Part shown: piece by piece, positions 1 to 11,900 of the stretch | Numbering within the stretch: the stretch's first letter is position 1 | Layout of the letters: the number at the start of each line of letters is the position of its first letter | Assembly: GCA_013365325.1 (NCBI GenBank) | Contig: JABVXV010000462.1 | Location: forward strand, 1-38,211 | DNA: 38,211 nucleotides | Source: Dipetalonema caudispina | Lineage: Eukaryota; Nematoda; Chromadorea; Rhabditida; Onchocercidae | Direction: 5' to 3' | Translations under genes and position numbers: made by a program | The notes under the pieces: model-generated | The model's input: the letters and a program-made list of their open reading frames with translations, nothing else | Databases searched by the model: none | Told to the model about the DNA's origin: nothing

Positions 1-194
<194 letters not shown>

Positions 195-1050
195 ACATTG
201 CTAATAATAATAACAGACTAGATATTACAGACTAATTTTCAAAAATTAAAATAAAGTAGGCATATTCATTGGAATAAAGATCAGAAATAGATATAAGAGA
301 ATTTGTTAGAAGAGCTCTTATTAAAATGGTTGTTCAAATATTACCATCTAACACATTTGTCAAAAATTTTGGTAGGAAATATTTCAGGACCTATTTAATA
401 TTACATTTGATCATAGGAAATTTTATTGGAAATTAAAAGCAAAAAAAAAAAAAAAAGAAACAGTAACTTGAATGATAGCAACAAAAATAAAAAATCCTTT
501 TGAGATAGAATGAAAACAAGTTCATTTATTCAAACCAATCATCCAATTTAACATATCAACATTCAACATAAATGATTTGAACGAGAAAGAAAGATGAATT
601 TGTAATGTTGAGATGTTGTATCTGAATTGTTAGAACAAGAATTCAAATATATCCATTGATCTAATTGATATATATATATATCTATATAAAGGAGAAAATC
701 GAATAAGAGAGTGAATAATTTCAAAATATTTAATATTGAACGTTTTGTGGGGAGGGGGGGAGGAGGGGGTGAAAAAAATATCAATAGATTTTAAAAAATG
801 AACAGGTAAATTGTACGAGTTATATTTACAATCTGGCATGTCTATCATAAATGTAACGAAGTGAAATGAATTTCAAATATTTCAAATAAATTATTTGGAA
901 AAAAAAAAAAAAAAAAATGGCACACCAATCAATTTTTGTGCTACGAGGGAAGTTAATGGTTAAATAACAAAACGAAATGCAAAATTGGAAAAAAACATAT
1001 ATATATATATTATTAAATCTTATAATGGACAAGAATGATAATGTGAATTA

Positions 1051-1077
1051 GTGATAAGCAGCATTACTGCTTATCAC
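1051..1077. repeat. Perfect 11-bp inverted repeat (hairpin)
   Basis: GTGATAAGCAG at 1051-1061 and its exact complement CTGCTTATCAC at 1067-1077 flank a 5-nt loop. A GATC/GATATC-rich segment with an ATCGCGAT palindrome follows at 1089-1096. Function is unknown. Confidence 0.8.
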
Positions 1078-1636
1078 ATATCCGTTTGATCGCGATATCT
1101 TGATCATTTTGATATCATTTATTGGTATTGCCGAAATAAATGTGTGTTCATAAAATAAGAATTGAATTTTTTATTTTTCCCAAACAATTACGGAAAAGCG
1201 GAGATTATTTTCATTTAAAGTATCTCTTTCACACTCTCTTTTCTCTTCTTTATCTAAATCATCTTTTCCATTTCTCTTTTACTTCCTTCCTTTTCTTATT
1301 CTCTCTTATAGAGAGAGAGGGAGAGAGAGAGATCTTTCCGGTTTAAAGAAATACGTACTATCATTGTGATAAATAATTTGCTGTAGTAGTAGTAGTAGTT
1401 TCACCTATATTTCCTACTACATTGTTCGATAATGTCATCCATTTTAACATGCAAAAGATTTGTACAAATTTTAAAATTTAAACGAAAATTAAATCATTAA
1501 TTTATTAAAAAAAAAAAAAACTTTTTTGACCTTAATATTTATGGAAAAATTGCAATTTTCATCACCAAAAAATTTTTAAAATCAGTAATTTGATAAGATA
1601 AAAATGACCTAATTTATGTATTTGAATACTTCTTTC

Positions 1637-1647
1637 TTTTTTTTTTT

Positions 1648-1688
<41 letters not shown>
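1637..1688. repeat. Poly(T) followed by (CT)n
   Basis: A run of about 16 T passes directly into about 18 CT dinucleotides. It is a simple-sequence tract with no gene beside it. Confidence 0.95.
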
Positions 1689-1689
<1 letters not shown>

Positions 1690-4167
1690 ATAGCTATTCT
1701 GAAATTAACAAAACAATAAAAATATGTGAAGAGTAAAAAAAAGAAGATTACTTTTTAAGCAAATTTGGATTAGACGACCAAAGATAAAAACTAGTCTGTT
1801 TGATTTGCAAGATTTCTTTATGTTTCCTACTATAATTAATTATTTATCAGTTAGGATAAATTTAAATTTTGAAACTAACATTCTATTAGGTGTACATTTC
1901 TAAGACAGTTTGTTGCAAAACTTCACTGATGGAAATAAGAATGAAAATGATAAAATTCCTGGTAGGAGCAAATGATAAGATGGTTAGTTAGAATGATAGG
2001 TAAATAAAAGTTAAAGTTGAAACAGGAAAGATAGGAACGAAAAAAATTGATTTGATACATAGCGATGATTAAAAATGATAATGAAAATGTTGATGACAAT
2101 GATGGTGACAATGATAATGACAGTGATAGCATGAAGCATTATAAGTGGTAAAGTGCAATGATAATATGTTGTACATGTAGCAACTTCAAATATATATATA
2201 ATACTATTAATAGCATTTAAATCATACATTAATCAAAAATTTAACTTTTATCAAATTTAAATAAATGGAATGATATTATATTCAAATACTAATCATCAAT
2301 AACAATTTGGAAATAATTTAAGCATATGAAAAAAAAAAATTTTTTTTTCTTTTTTTCTTGCAAATATAAAAAAAAATATTTCATCAATCAATAAACTGAC
2401 AAAATTTTCAATACTTTGAGAGGAAAATTTGAATTTGAATTGCTTGATAGGAACAGATTTAAATTGATAGCTCAGCGGGATGTATTAATGAGAAATGACT
2501 CCCAATGAATGAATGAATGAATGAGGTTGAGGAAAGAGGAAGAAGAGAAGATCGATCAGTGACAAAAAAATGAAGAAACGATATCACTGAAAAAGGGAGC
2601 CGATTAAATGAACTGATAGGTTAAAAAGATGAGGTTAAGAGGTGATGAAGAAATTAGAGTGTGAAAAATTATGCTATTTGTGATGAATAATTTCAAAAAT
2701 TGTTCAGTCAAGAAAAAAAAAAAGAAAAAAAAAAAAGACAATAAATATAAATTGGATGGAAAAATTATTTTTTGAAACGAACTTTTCCCACGAAGATATA
2801 TTATTGTATGGGATTTATTTCGTATGTACCATATGATATGATTAATTTTATTCCTAACCAATTAATAAATATTACATGTAAAAGTTTAGTTGAAAATAAT
2901 TTTGTAAAATGAAAAAAAAAAAATCAATATTGCTATCTAAAAGCATTGTTTAAAAGTAGAAGATAACTATTTATATTAGATATTTTTACATTCATATATG
3001 TTTCATTAAGAATTTCTGATCAAAAATTAAGGTAAAGAAACAATTTTATACATTTTTAAATTCTTATCTTAAAAGTATATTTCGAATTTAGTATTCAATT
3101 CAAAATTAAATGACAAAATAAGAAGTGTAAATAAAAAAAAAAATGGAAAGATAAGCATATTAAATGCTATCTTTTGTTAATATTACTATTTAGTTCAAGT
3201 TTAAAATTTAAACTTTCATTTATCAATGAATGATAAATGAGTAAATGAATGGATAGATAAATTAATTTGAAGTATATACGTACAAATGATTCAATTATCA
3301 GAATGATTTATGCAGTATTTAGAGCAAAATTAAGGTGATGAATGATTGTTTAATGTATGCCAATCGACAAGAGTAATAGTTTTGTTAATGTACGGGAAAA
3401 TTATTTTTATTCTGACCTTTGCCTAACATTATTCATTTTTTAAATTACTATCTTCGCATATTTGTTTTTTTTTTTTTTTTTTTTTTTCCTAAATTCTATG
3501 TAATTTTCCTATTTAAATTATAATTCATCCCTATTATTAACTATTACTTATATTTTTACTTCATCTATTGTTTATTATTTCTTATTACTATTATCATTAT
3601 TTATTTATTATTTGTTTGATTAAATTATTGTTTAAAACATTATCTATTATCAATCATTTTTTGCTAATTTTTTTATTATTTGTTATTGATTATTCATTTA
3701 TTTTTGCTTCATTTCCTAAATTATTTGTAAATTATGCTTATTTGTTTAACTTATTCATTTATTTATTTATTACTGTTTAATAATCAATCCAATTAATTAT
3801 GTACTTAATTCGTCTAAATTGGCTAATCGAATTCATTTATCTGTTAACAATTTATTTGTTACTTGATCATTATAAGCATTATAGTCATACATAAAGCAAA
3901 AAAGTAGTTAATAAAGGGGGAAAGGTTAGAAAAGTACAAATATTTAAATTGTTACACATTTTCATTTATTAGAACAGACGAATTTTCTTTTTATTTGTCC
4001 GATATGTAAATTAATGAATCGGAAATTATACAATTCATTCATTCATTCAATCAAATGTTTGAATCAGTTTGAAATTTCGCTAATATATGATTCGTTAAGA
4101 AATAGATGAAAAAGAACACATCAAAAGTTCAATGAGTCGAATCAATGCGATAACTAATAACAATTTG

Positions 4168-4220
4168 ACAACAACAACAACAACAGCAACAATAACAACA
4201 ACAACAATAACAACAATAAC
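4168..4220. repeat. (CAA)n imperfect microsatellite
   Basis: CAA trinucleotides interrupted by CAG and AATAA variants, continuing as looser AAC/AATAGC repeats. It is open in one frame as a Thr-rich peptide, but that is only the repeat being translated. Confidence 0.85.
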
Positions 4221-4978
4221 GATAGCAATAACAATAGCAATTATAATAATTTTTAGCAATTTAAACTTAACAACATTTATAAATATGAATATTTATCCTT
4301 TTTTTTTTTTTTTTTAAGCCTAATATATATAATTTTTAGGATGAAAATTTTGAAATTTTGATAAATTCCTAAAAAATCAAAAGAAAAATAATTTAATTAA
4401 TTGAAATTAAAATCATCAGTAGTCACTAGCTACATTGTATTATTGTAGAAAGGAAGATATGGTGAAATATATGCTCAATATTAAGTTGAACTGACATTAA
4501 AAATTGATTTCTCAGAAATGTTCGGCAATTTTTTTTTTCTTTTTTTTTTTTTTTTTACATCATTTCGCACTTTTCATGGCCGAATACAATACTCTTTTCT
4601 AGCACTTTGAGAAATTCTTCTCTTTAAAATATTTAATTATTCTTTTCTTGTTTTCATTTTTTTCTAAAAAAAAAAAAAAAAAAAAAGAGAAACAAATGTA
4701 TGCAAAAATTTTTAGGGTTATAAAATTTGTAGTATTAATTAATAACAAAGAAATGAAATGAGAAATGAAGCCTAATGGATAGATATTCTAAGCTTATTTT
4801 GATTGAAAGATCATTGCCATGTAATTTACATTTGCAATGACAACAAAATAAACTTATCATATGAAATAATTGAATGACCCTAATTGACCTCATAACATTC
4901 ATTTCTCTTCTTCTGCATTTTTCACACACACACACTATAAGTGTTTATGCTTACACTATTAGCTGAAATAATTCTCAT

Positions 4979-5220
4979 TCATAAATTATTAATCAAAAAT
5001 TGACCTAACTAAATAAAAATTTCGAATAATTTTAAATTTGAAAACTTTGTGAAAAGATTTAAATGTTTATTAATGCACTAGTAATTCCCACTCATAAATT
5101 GGTAACTTAAAATTAATGCAAATATTTTTTTTCTAGCATTTTAGTCTAAATTAAAATTTCGAATAATTTTGAATTTGAGAACTTTTCTGAAAGGAATGTA
5201 AATGATTAGATACTGCACAT
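4979..5220. repeat. Imperfect tandem duplication, about 137-bp period
   Basis: The segment around 5010-5065 recurs around 5147-5204. Both carry AAAATTTCGAATAATTTT followed by a similar AATTTGA-AACTTT stretch. The flanking TCATAAATT also occurs twice, at about 4979 and 5092. Mismatches and a small length difference show an old duplication. Confidence 0.55.
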
Positions 5221-6094
5221 TTTCTAATTTGATACAATACAGAACGTCAATTCTTGTTTTCCTAAAAAGCTTCATTATAATGCATTTTTGACAATATTTC
5301 CATTCATCAAAAAGTCTCTCATCGAATTTTTTTTGTAACATTTTTTCTTTTAAATTCATCCTGTACCATTTCATTTTAACAAAGTAAATATTTAAAGGAG
5401 AAAACTTGCTTTAAATTAAAGTTTACAAGTTTATTCATTGAAATGTTTTCATATAGTTTATTATTAAACCATTTTTTATATGGTTGATTAATTTTAGTTA
5501 AATTAAAATTTGTTTCTTCCGATTTAAATTTTATAAAGAGACAAAAAACAAGAAATAAATTTCTTTTAATAATTGTAAAATCATGGTAATTTAACGGATA
5601 ATCCAACAGTATTATACTTTAGAGTTTTCATTTCCTCCTTTTATGTGCAATAAATAATTGATTAATGATGAAATTAATGGGAGAGGAAAATTTACATTCC
5701 TTAATTTAATTAAAGGTTTTTTTGGGGAGAGAAGTATGAAAATTTCAATCTGAAATGTTGGAAACTTGTTTTGTTCTTAAAAAATAATTAAAATTAATGC
5801 AGTGCAATAAGGTTTGAATTGTTCAGGTTGTTTGTAATAAAATAATCAAATTAGAATCAACAGAATAAAAAAGTATTTGATTAAAAAATTGTGGAGAGGA
5901 AACTTTTCAAATAAATAATTGAAAAATTTAAGTTAAAAAAATAATTCAACAAAAAGAAGAAAAAGCTTAATGAAACAGAATGTATTTATTCCTAAAATGT
6001 TTAATATTTAACTTTCCAATACTAAATTAAAACAATATTTGTATCAAATACTGATAATTATGGTTAAGTATAAGATTAAAAATGACTAATTTTA

Positions 6095-6115
6095 CATGCA
6101 TTTTAAAAATGCATG
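6095..6115. repeat. Palindrome with 10-bp arms
   Basis: CATGCATTTT and its complement AAAATGCATG flank a single central A. The short symmetrical ATGCAT element stands alone in non-coding DNA. Confidence 0.75.
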
Positions 6116-7527
6116 AAATCAATTAATTCGATACACTTTAAATCAGAAATTAATGCAAATGAGGATGAAAGATTTCGTAGAAAATAAAGCGTAGAAAATT
6201 GCGATAAATTATTGCTATTATTGGCTTTTTTTTAATGGCAAACATAAATTTTAATTTTCTTTGCATCGTTGATAAAGGCGACAAAGTGCAAATTTATTTC
6301 CAAGCCATTTTTGAGATAATTTAAAAATTTCCATTTTTCTTTTCAATATTTCGCATGAATTACTTTTATATATGTCTAACATAATATGAAATTTTTACAT
6401 ATCAAATTATTGAAGAGAGAAAAAATTCATTTTTTGTCTTTTTTTTTTTTTCCAGGACTTATAAGAATGGAAAAATTAGCTTGTAACATTTTTAACAAAT
6501 GAATATAGCATATTCCCAAGGACTATATTAAAAAAAAAAAAAAAGGTCATTGGAGGGAAAAGTTGATAGACAATAGATATATGTAATGAAAATTGTTTAA
6601 ATAAATCAAAAAGCTTAAACTGTATGGCCAATAGTTATTAGTATCTTAGCAAAAATTAACAAATATATTATTGATTAAAGTAAAAATTAACATCTGTAAC
6701 ATTTGAATAATTGAAATTTTTTTTTATGAAGTAATTTTGATCAGCATATCACATATATTTAATTATATATTTGTAAGTATTATTAAAAATGACCATTCCT
6801 GATAAATGTTCAACCTTGAGCTATCACAAATTGGCAAAATGACTTTTAATTTTGCTTTTTTCTCTTTTTTTTTTTCATCCATTTTTTATCATGACATTTT
6901 GTTGGGTTGATTGAAATAAAGTGCTAACCATTGTCGTTGTATTTTTGTAAAAAAATGATTACAAATTTTTTTTTTTTTTTTTTTCAGATAAATTCAATAA
7001 GTATTGGGAAAAAATTTTTCCGAAAACATTTCTAAAATATGCTATAAGCAATAAATTTTTTTATTTGACACTGATAAATTTTTCAAAATTTGCACCTAAG
7101 GCAATAGTTGTGAAAAATTTGGAAAGAAAAAAGGAAGGAAAATTTGAAATTTTTAAGGAAAAGAGAAAAAAAATAATGTTCAAAATTTTAGGGAAAAAAG
7201 AAGATTGAGATAATTTGGTAGCAGTAATATATTTTTCTATGTACAATAAATTTTGTTTCATAACATTTATCCTGATATTTTCATCCCGGTTTATCTCGAA
7301 ACATTATGTATGCAAGTGTATATAAATGAATGATTTTACAATCATTAAATTTTGTTACAGCTATTTTATTAAAATTCATACTATAGTTATCAAAAAATAT
7401 AATCAAATATTTCAACATTATATCTCTCTTTTGTATCATCCTATTTTATCCTATCATAATTATAATTAGGGAAATGTAGCAGCAATTTTATTTTGATATG
7501 AATTTGAAATTGAAATTTTAAACTTAC

Positions 7528-8259
7528 CCAAGCATGTTGACTGCCATATGTTGTGGTAATATTGAGAAATGATGAATGATGTTGAGTTACTGGAAGGATT
7601 TTAGATCGTGGAATATTTGATCGTAGTAACTCCATCTTATCACTCAAATATCGTCCATCAAAATCGTTGCCATCTGTGCTTGTCATCGATAGCCGCATAG
7701 GTCTATTTGTGGTTAGGAAACTTTGATGTCTTTCTGGACAAATAGTGCAAAATTTTCGAGTTATATCGATTGGTGGTGATGTTTTTGATTGTAAATATAG
7801 AGGATTCCAATTTGTCAATTGTAAACTTATTTGAGTTGTTCGACAAATTGGCGTTTTGACGTTGGAAATATATGAAGTGCCATAAGATTTTACAAATCCT
7901 TTTGTTGGAGAAATTGTAGAGGAAATTTTAGATCTGGTTAAATATGAATTAACCTTGTCAATAGTTGGATAAATTGCTGCTACAGATCGTTTTGATCGAA
8001 TAATAGATGATGATAATTTTGTTGTACATATGGATGAATTGTAATTTACAGTTGATATTGCTCGAGTGTCACGTTGAACTTTTCGTTGCAATGATGGGAT
8101 ACGAAGAATTTTAGGAAATTTATGTTCAGTATATGGAAAAGTTTTAGCATCATCAGTTAATAATGATTCATCTATTTGAAATCGTGGTCGAATGATTGCC
8201 GAAGTATTACTATTACCATATGGAAGTTCAAATTTTACATGTTTCTTAGTTTTTTCCAT
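7528..8259 (-). CDS. Unrecognised basic Ser/Thr-rich protein, first coding exon (3' part unresolved)
   Basis: I do not recognise this protein. The exon gives 244 open codons (732 nt) in a region where random frames are rarely open so long, and its composition is mixed and protein-like. The ATG at 8259 was chosen because it lies 30 nt inside a TTTCAG acceptor at 8290-8295. The frame upstream of that is low-complexity. The exon ends at a strong donor, TGG|GTAAGT, at 7528/7527 in phase 0, so reading on past it is intron. The product is rich in Ser, Thr, Arg and Lys, with no membrane segment or recognised domain, so it is probably largely disordered. Residues 5-10 read KKHVKF, which fits the K-x-V-x-F form of the protein phosphatase 1 docking motif; this is suggestive only. 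Downstream exons were not found with confidence. A GTAAGT at 8324 would make an intron of only about 35 nt and was not used. Confidence 0.6.
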
Positions 8260-8289
8260 TTGCAAAATTTTATTAAAAAAATATTTCCG

Positions 8290-8296
8290 CTGAAAG
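8290..8296 (-). promoter_or_regulatory. Splice acceptor before the orphan exon, possible spliced-leader site
   Basis: On the minus strand CCTTTCAG precedes the exon by 30 nt of leader before the ATG at 8259. It could receive a trans-spliced leader or join an upstream 5' UTR exon. Another TTTCAG lies further upstream near 8632. Confidence 0.45.
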
Positions 8297-8790
8297 GAAT
8301 TGAAAAAGATTATGGAAGACTTACGGAAAATTTCGAATGAAAATAGCAACACAAACAGCAAAAGATTGTGCAACAGCAACCGTTGAACGGAACCGTACCC
8401 AAAATATCTGTCTCTATGCTGTTTGTGATAGAGTTTTATGAAAAATTCTGTTAGATACTGTTTTCTATTCTTTTCTTCTTCTTTTATTTTTTTCTTTTTT
8501 TTTTTTTTTTCCTTTTGGTTCAACCCCTTTTTTTTTTTCCTGTAAAATCTTAATGACATCAAATGATACGACAAATGGGTACGTACAAGAAGAGAAACGG
8601 AAAATGGGAAAGAATGACAGGAATAGGCTACCTGAAAGAATGTTGTTGTAGAATATATATATAGCATGTAATGAAAATAAGGGCTAAATGTTATCCGTAA
8701 TAATGGATTAGTTGTTTTTGTTATTTGCCTGTTCTCAGCGAAGATTTTCTTCCTATCCTAATGATTTTGTTGAAATTCTATTGCTCGAAT

Positions 8791-8811
8791 ATCATCATCA
8801 TCATCATCATT

Positions 8812-8855
<44 letters not shown>

Positions 8856-8990
8856 TATCATCATTATCATCATCATCTAATACATAGCAAATGTAGTGTG
8901 AAATTAAAATGATTCTAACCAAATAATTATTTCAACATATCATCATCTTCAACGAACAATAATATAATATCATCATCATCATCATCATCT
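8791..8990. repeat. (ATC)n microsatellite, two blocks
   Basis: A long ATC/CAT run at 8791-8878 with a few ATT interruptions, and a second pure block at 8969-8990. Scattered ATG/GAT repeats continue near 9050 and 9290. One frame reads poly-His, which is a simple-repeat translation and not a gene. Confidence 0.95.
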
Positions 8991-11900
8991 GCATGTTGTT
9001 ACCTCGATCTATTCATTTATCACCAAAGAGTAACGATGAGGAAATACAGCTAATGATGATTGTGATAAATGATAATGATATTATTTAATTAAAAAGATGT
9101 ATTATTATTTTTTTTTCCATCCTCTTTTAAACAATCAACGGCAACATATTGTTCCTAAAATAGATATTAATATGAATCAGAGCTTTTTTTTTTTTTTATT
9201 CTTTTTTCATTTTTGCTCTAATGAAATTTTCCTTTCCCTTAACACAGTAACAATGATGATAATAACATGATAATGTGGTAATGATTGTACTGATGATGAT
9301 GATAGGTAAGAATTAGTAAACTAAGTTAGAAAAAATTTCTAAAAATCAAATTAAATTTGAAATTATCAAATGAAGAATTGGGAAAAAAAAAAAAAACGAA
9401 AAATCAATTTATTTGATGAATTATCAAAAATGAAATCAAGAGAAGAAAAAAAAAAAAAAAATTGATTGAAAAGAAAAATTTTCACTTCTTTCCTTACTTT
9501 TTCATTTATTTCTTTAATTACTCATATTTTACTTTATTGTACTGATGATTAGAGATATGCATCAAAGATAAAAACGAAATAAATGTTAATATTAGCATAA
9601 TTGCAAACTTTTTAATTTTTCATAATTTTCAAAAAAAAAAAATTTACATATGCAGAAAAAAAATTTTTCCACATTTGCATTGAAAATTGGAAAGAATTAT
9701 TTTAATTCATAATTTGAATAAAAAATTGATTCAGATAATTGAAAAGTAATTTCATTGTAATAACGATGAAACAAGCACGTATTTCAAATTTCATCTGATA
9801 GGTATGATTTGAATGCTAAATTGGTAAAAAGTTATCTTTCACTTACAGCATACATCATTTTTTTTCAATTTTAATATTTTTTTTTTTTATTTTCGTTTTC
9901 TGCTTTCTTAAATGCTACAAATTATGAAATTTTTATAAATTTGTAAGGAATGGAATAGAAAAATTCTGAAAATTAAAAAGCAAATTTCTTCATTCTATCC
10001 GAAAATTTTGCTTTTCTGCACGTCCAGTAAATTCTTTCCTTTCAGAAAAAAAGATAAAAAAAAAAAAAAGTGAAAAGAAATGAAAAATTACATTACCAAA
10101 AAATTAAAATAAATGTTTATGACTGTAAATGATAAGAATGAATAAATCAATGTTCATGGCTAAAGATTATAATAATAAAGAATCATATTTGCTTCAAATA
10201 AATGTAAGTTTAATATTTTGCAGTTATTATTATTCACGTGATACGTGAATCTTATAATGAAAATAATACGTATTACGTGAGGAATGCACGGTTAATATGA
10301 AATGAAAAAGATATTCATGATAATTAAATATAATGACAGCATAGATTCATAAATCTTATTGTTTATTTATTTTTAATTTTAGGTAGAAAAAATTTTCATA
10401 ATAAAGGTAAAGATGAAAATTTTGCATCTTTATAAATGTAACAAATGATAAACGTATGTGACGTGAATGCATAATAATGCAAATAAAATAGGCATTTTCT
10501 AGAAGTACAATAGAACTTTAAGTTTCATACGTAGGATGTAAATCAGTGCAACATTTGGTGGGAAGTATTGAAAGGACGAAATATGTGGGTCGTTGGATCA
10601 TAATGATTGATGTGATCAAAATGATTTTGAAGTGTTTATTCAAAAAAAAAACTGAGAAACTTTGTCACAATTTTGTAATCAAAAGACTTACTACAAATCA
10701 CCATCAATTTATCACAAAGGAGGAAATTAAGAAGGTATGAAAAGATATTTTTTAGTAAATGTATTAAAAAATGATTAATTTAAATCGTTTTTGTTTTCCC
10801 ATCTTTACCAATAAAAAACTAATTCACAACAATAATTGTATAATTATAAAAATATTATAAAGCAATATAATTTTAAAAGATGAAATGATTGGTAGTCGAG
10901 AAATGAAATTTTTAAAAATTTCAAAAAATTTGTTATCAAATTGAATTTATGAAAAGTTACAAATAATGTGCAAAATTTAATATTTGCAATATCGGAAATG
11001 AAATACAATTAACTATGAATATCTGATAATTTTTATGATTTAAAATGTTCGATATTAAAATCGAAGGTGAAAAGTTATAAATGAGTTGGAAGAAATAGTT
11101 GCATTGCATAATTTACCGAAATAGCAATTATATTGCAAAAGTTTGGAGGGAAAAAGAAAATTAACAAATGGAAATTTTTTCCTTTCTTTTTTTTTTTTTT
11201 TTTTTTTTTAAATTGAAAAAGGCCATTGGCTTATATTTTTATAAAAGCAATAACTTTCGTTCTTTCCTATTGCTGTACTTTTAGCTTTACTTTGCTGACA
11301 AATATAATGTAACAAAACATCCTTGTAATGTTTTTTTTTTTTTTTTTTTTTTTTTTTTGGCTTTTAATAGTCAAACAAATTTCAACAAAAATTTCGCAGG
11401 AAAATTATTTGTCAAATAAAGCAAATTGAAATTATAAACTAATATATCAATAAGTTTATTGTAGTAGCAAATAGTCTTTTTGTACTTTCTTTCACTAAAT
11501 GATTCATTGTTCAAAATATTATCATCACTGTTTTGTTTATTATTTTTTATTTTTTGCAAGAAAGTATAGCAGTACTTTCTTCGTTTTCTCTCTTTTTTTT
11601 TTTTTTTTTTATTAAATAATTTAAAAAAATTTATTATATCAATCTAATAATTTCTTTTATTTATGGAGAAACATATTTCGTTTGTTTGTTATATTGCAAT
11701 TACTAAATTCATAAACAATATTTTCTTTCTTTCTTGTTTTTAATTTAAAGAAAAATTAAAATATGTTCTTCTGTAACTAATAGTTATTTTATTCATTAAT
11801 ATTTTGTTCAAAAATGAAGAAAACAAAAAGAAAGAAATAAAATGCATTTATTATCATTAAAAAATTTCATATTTTTAAAGTTTAATTTTGCGAAACATTC

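Larger units (their letters stand above)
195..7527. other. Gene-poor AT-rich intergenic DNA
   Basis: No reading frame here has coding-like composition. The short ORFs translate to runs of Phe, Ile, Lys and Asn from T- and A-rich DNA. The stretch holds many homopolymer tracts, a CT tract, a CAA tract, an 11-bp perfect hairpin, an imperfect duplication near 5 kb and a palindrome at 6.1 kb. Missing 3' exons of the minus-strand gene whose first coding exon ends at 7528 should lie in this region. One possible short terminal exon is 7031-6984 (minus), preceded by ATATTTTAG, in phase 0 and ending in TGA after 15 codons, but this is weak. Confidence 0.6.

Noticed and set aside
8260..8667. N-terminal extension of the orphan gene (a 408-codon frame that includes upstream sequence)
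   Set aside because: The upstream part contains Lys- and Phe-rich runs from homopolymers and is interrupted by a TTTCAG acceptor at 8290. The segment beyond the GTAAGT donor at 7527 is intron read-through.
8712..8912. Histidine-rich open frame
   Set aside because: It is the (ATC)n microsatellite read in one frame, with no coding context or splice sites.
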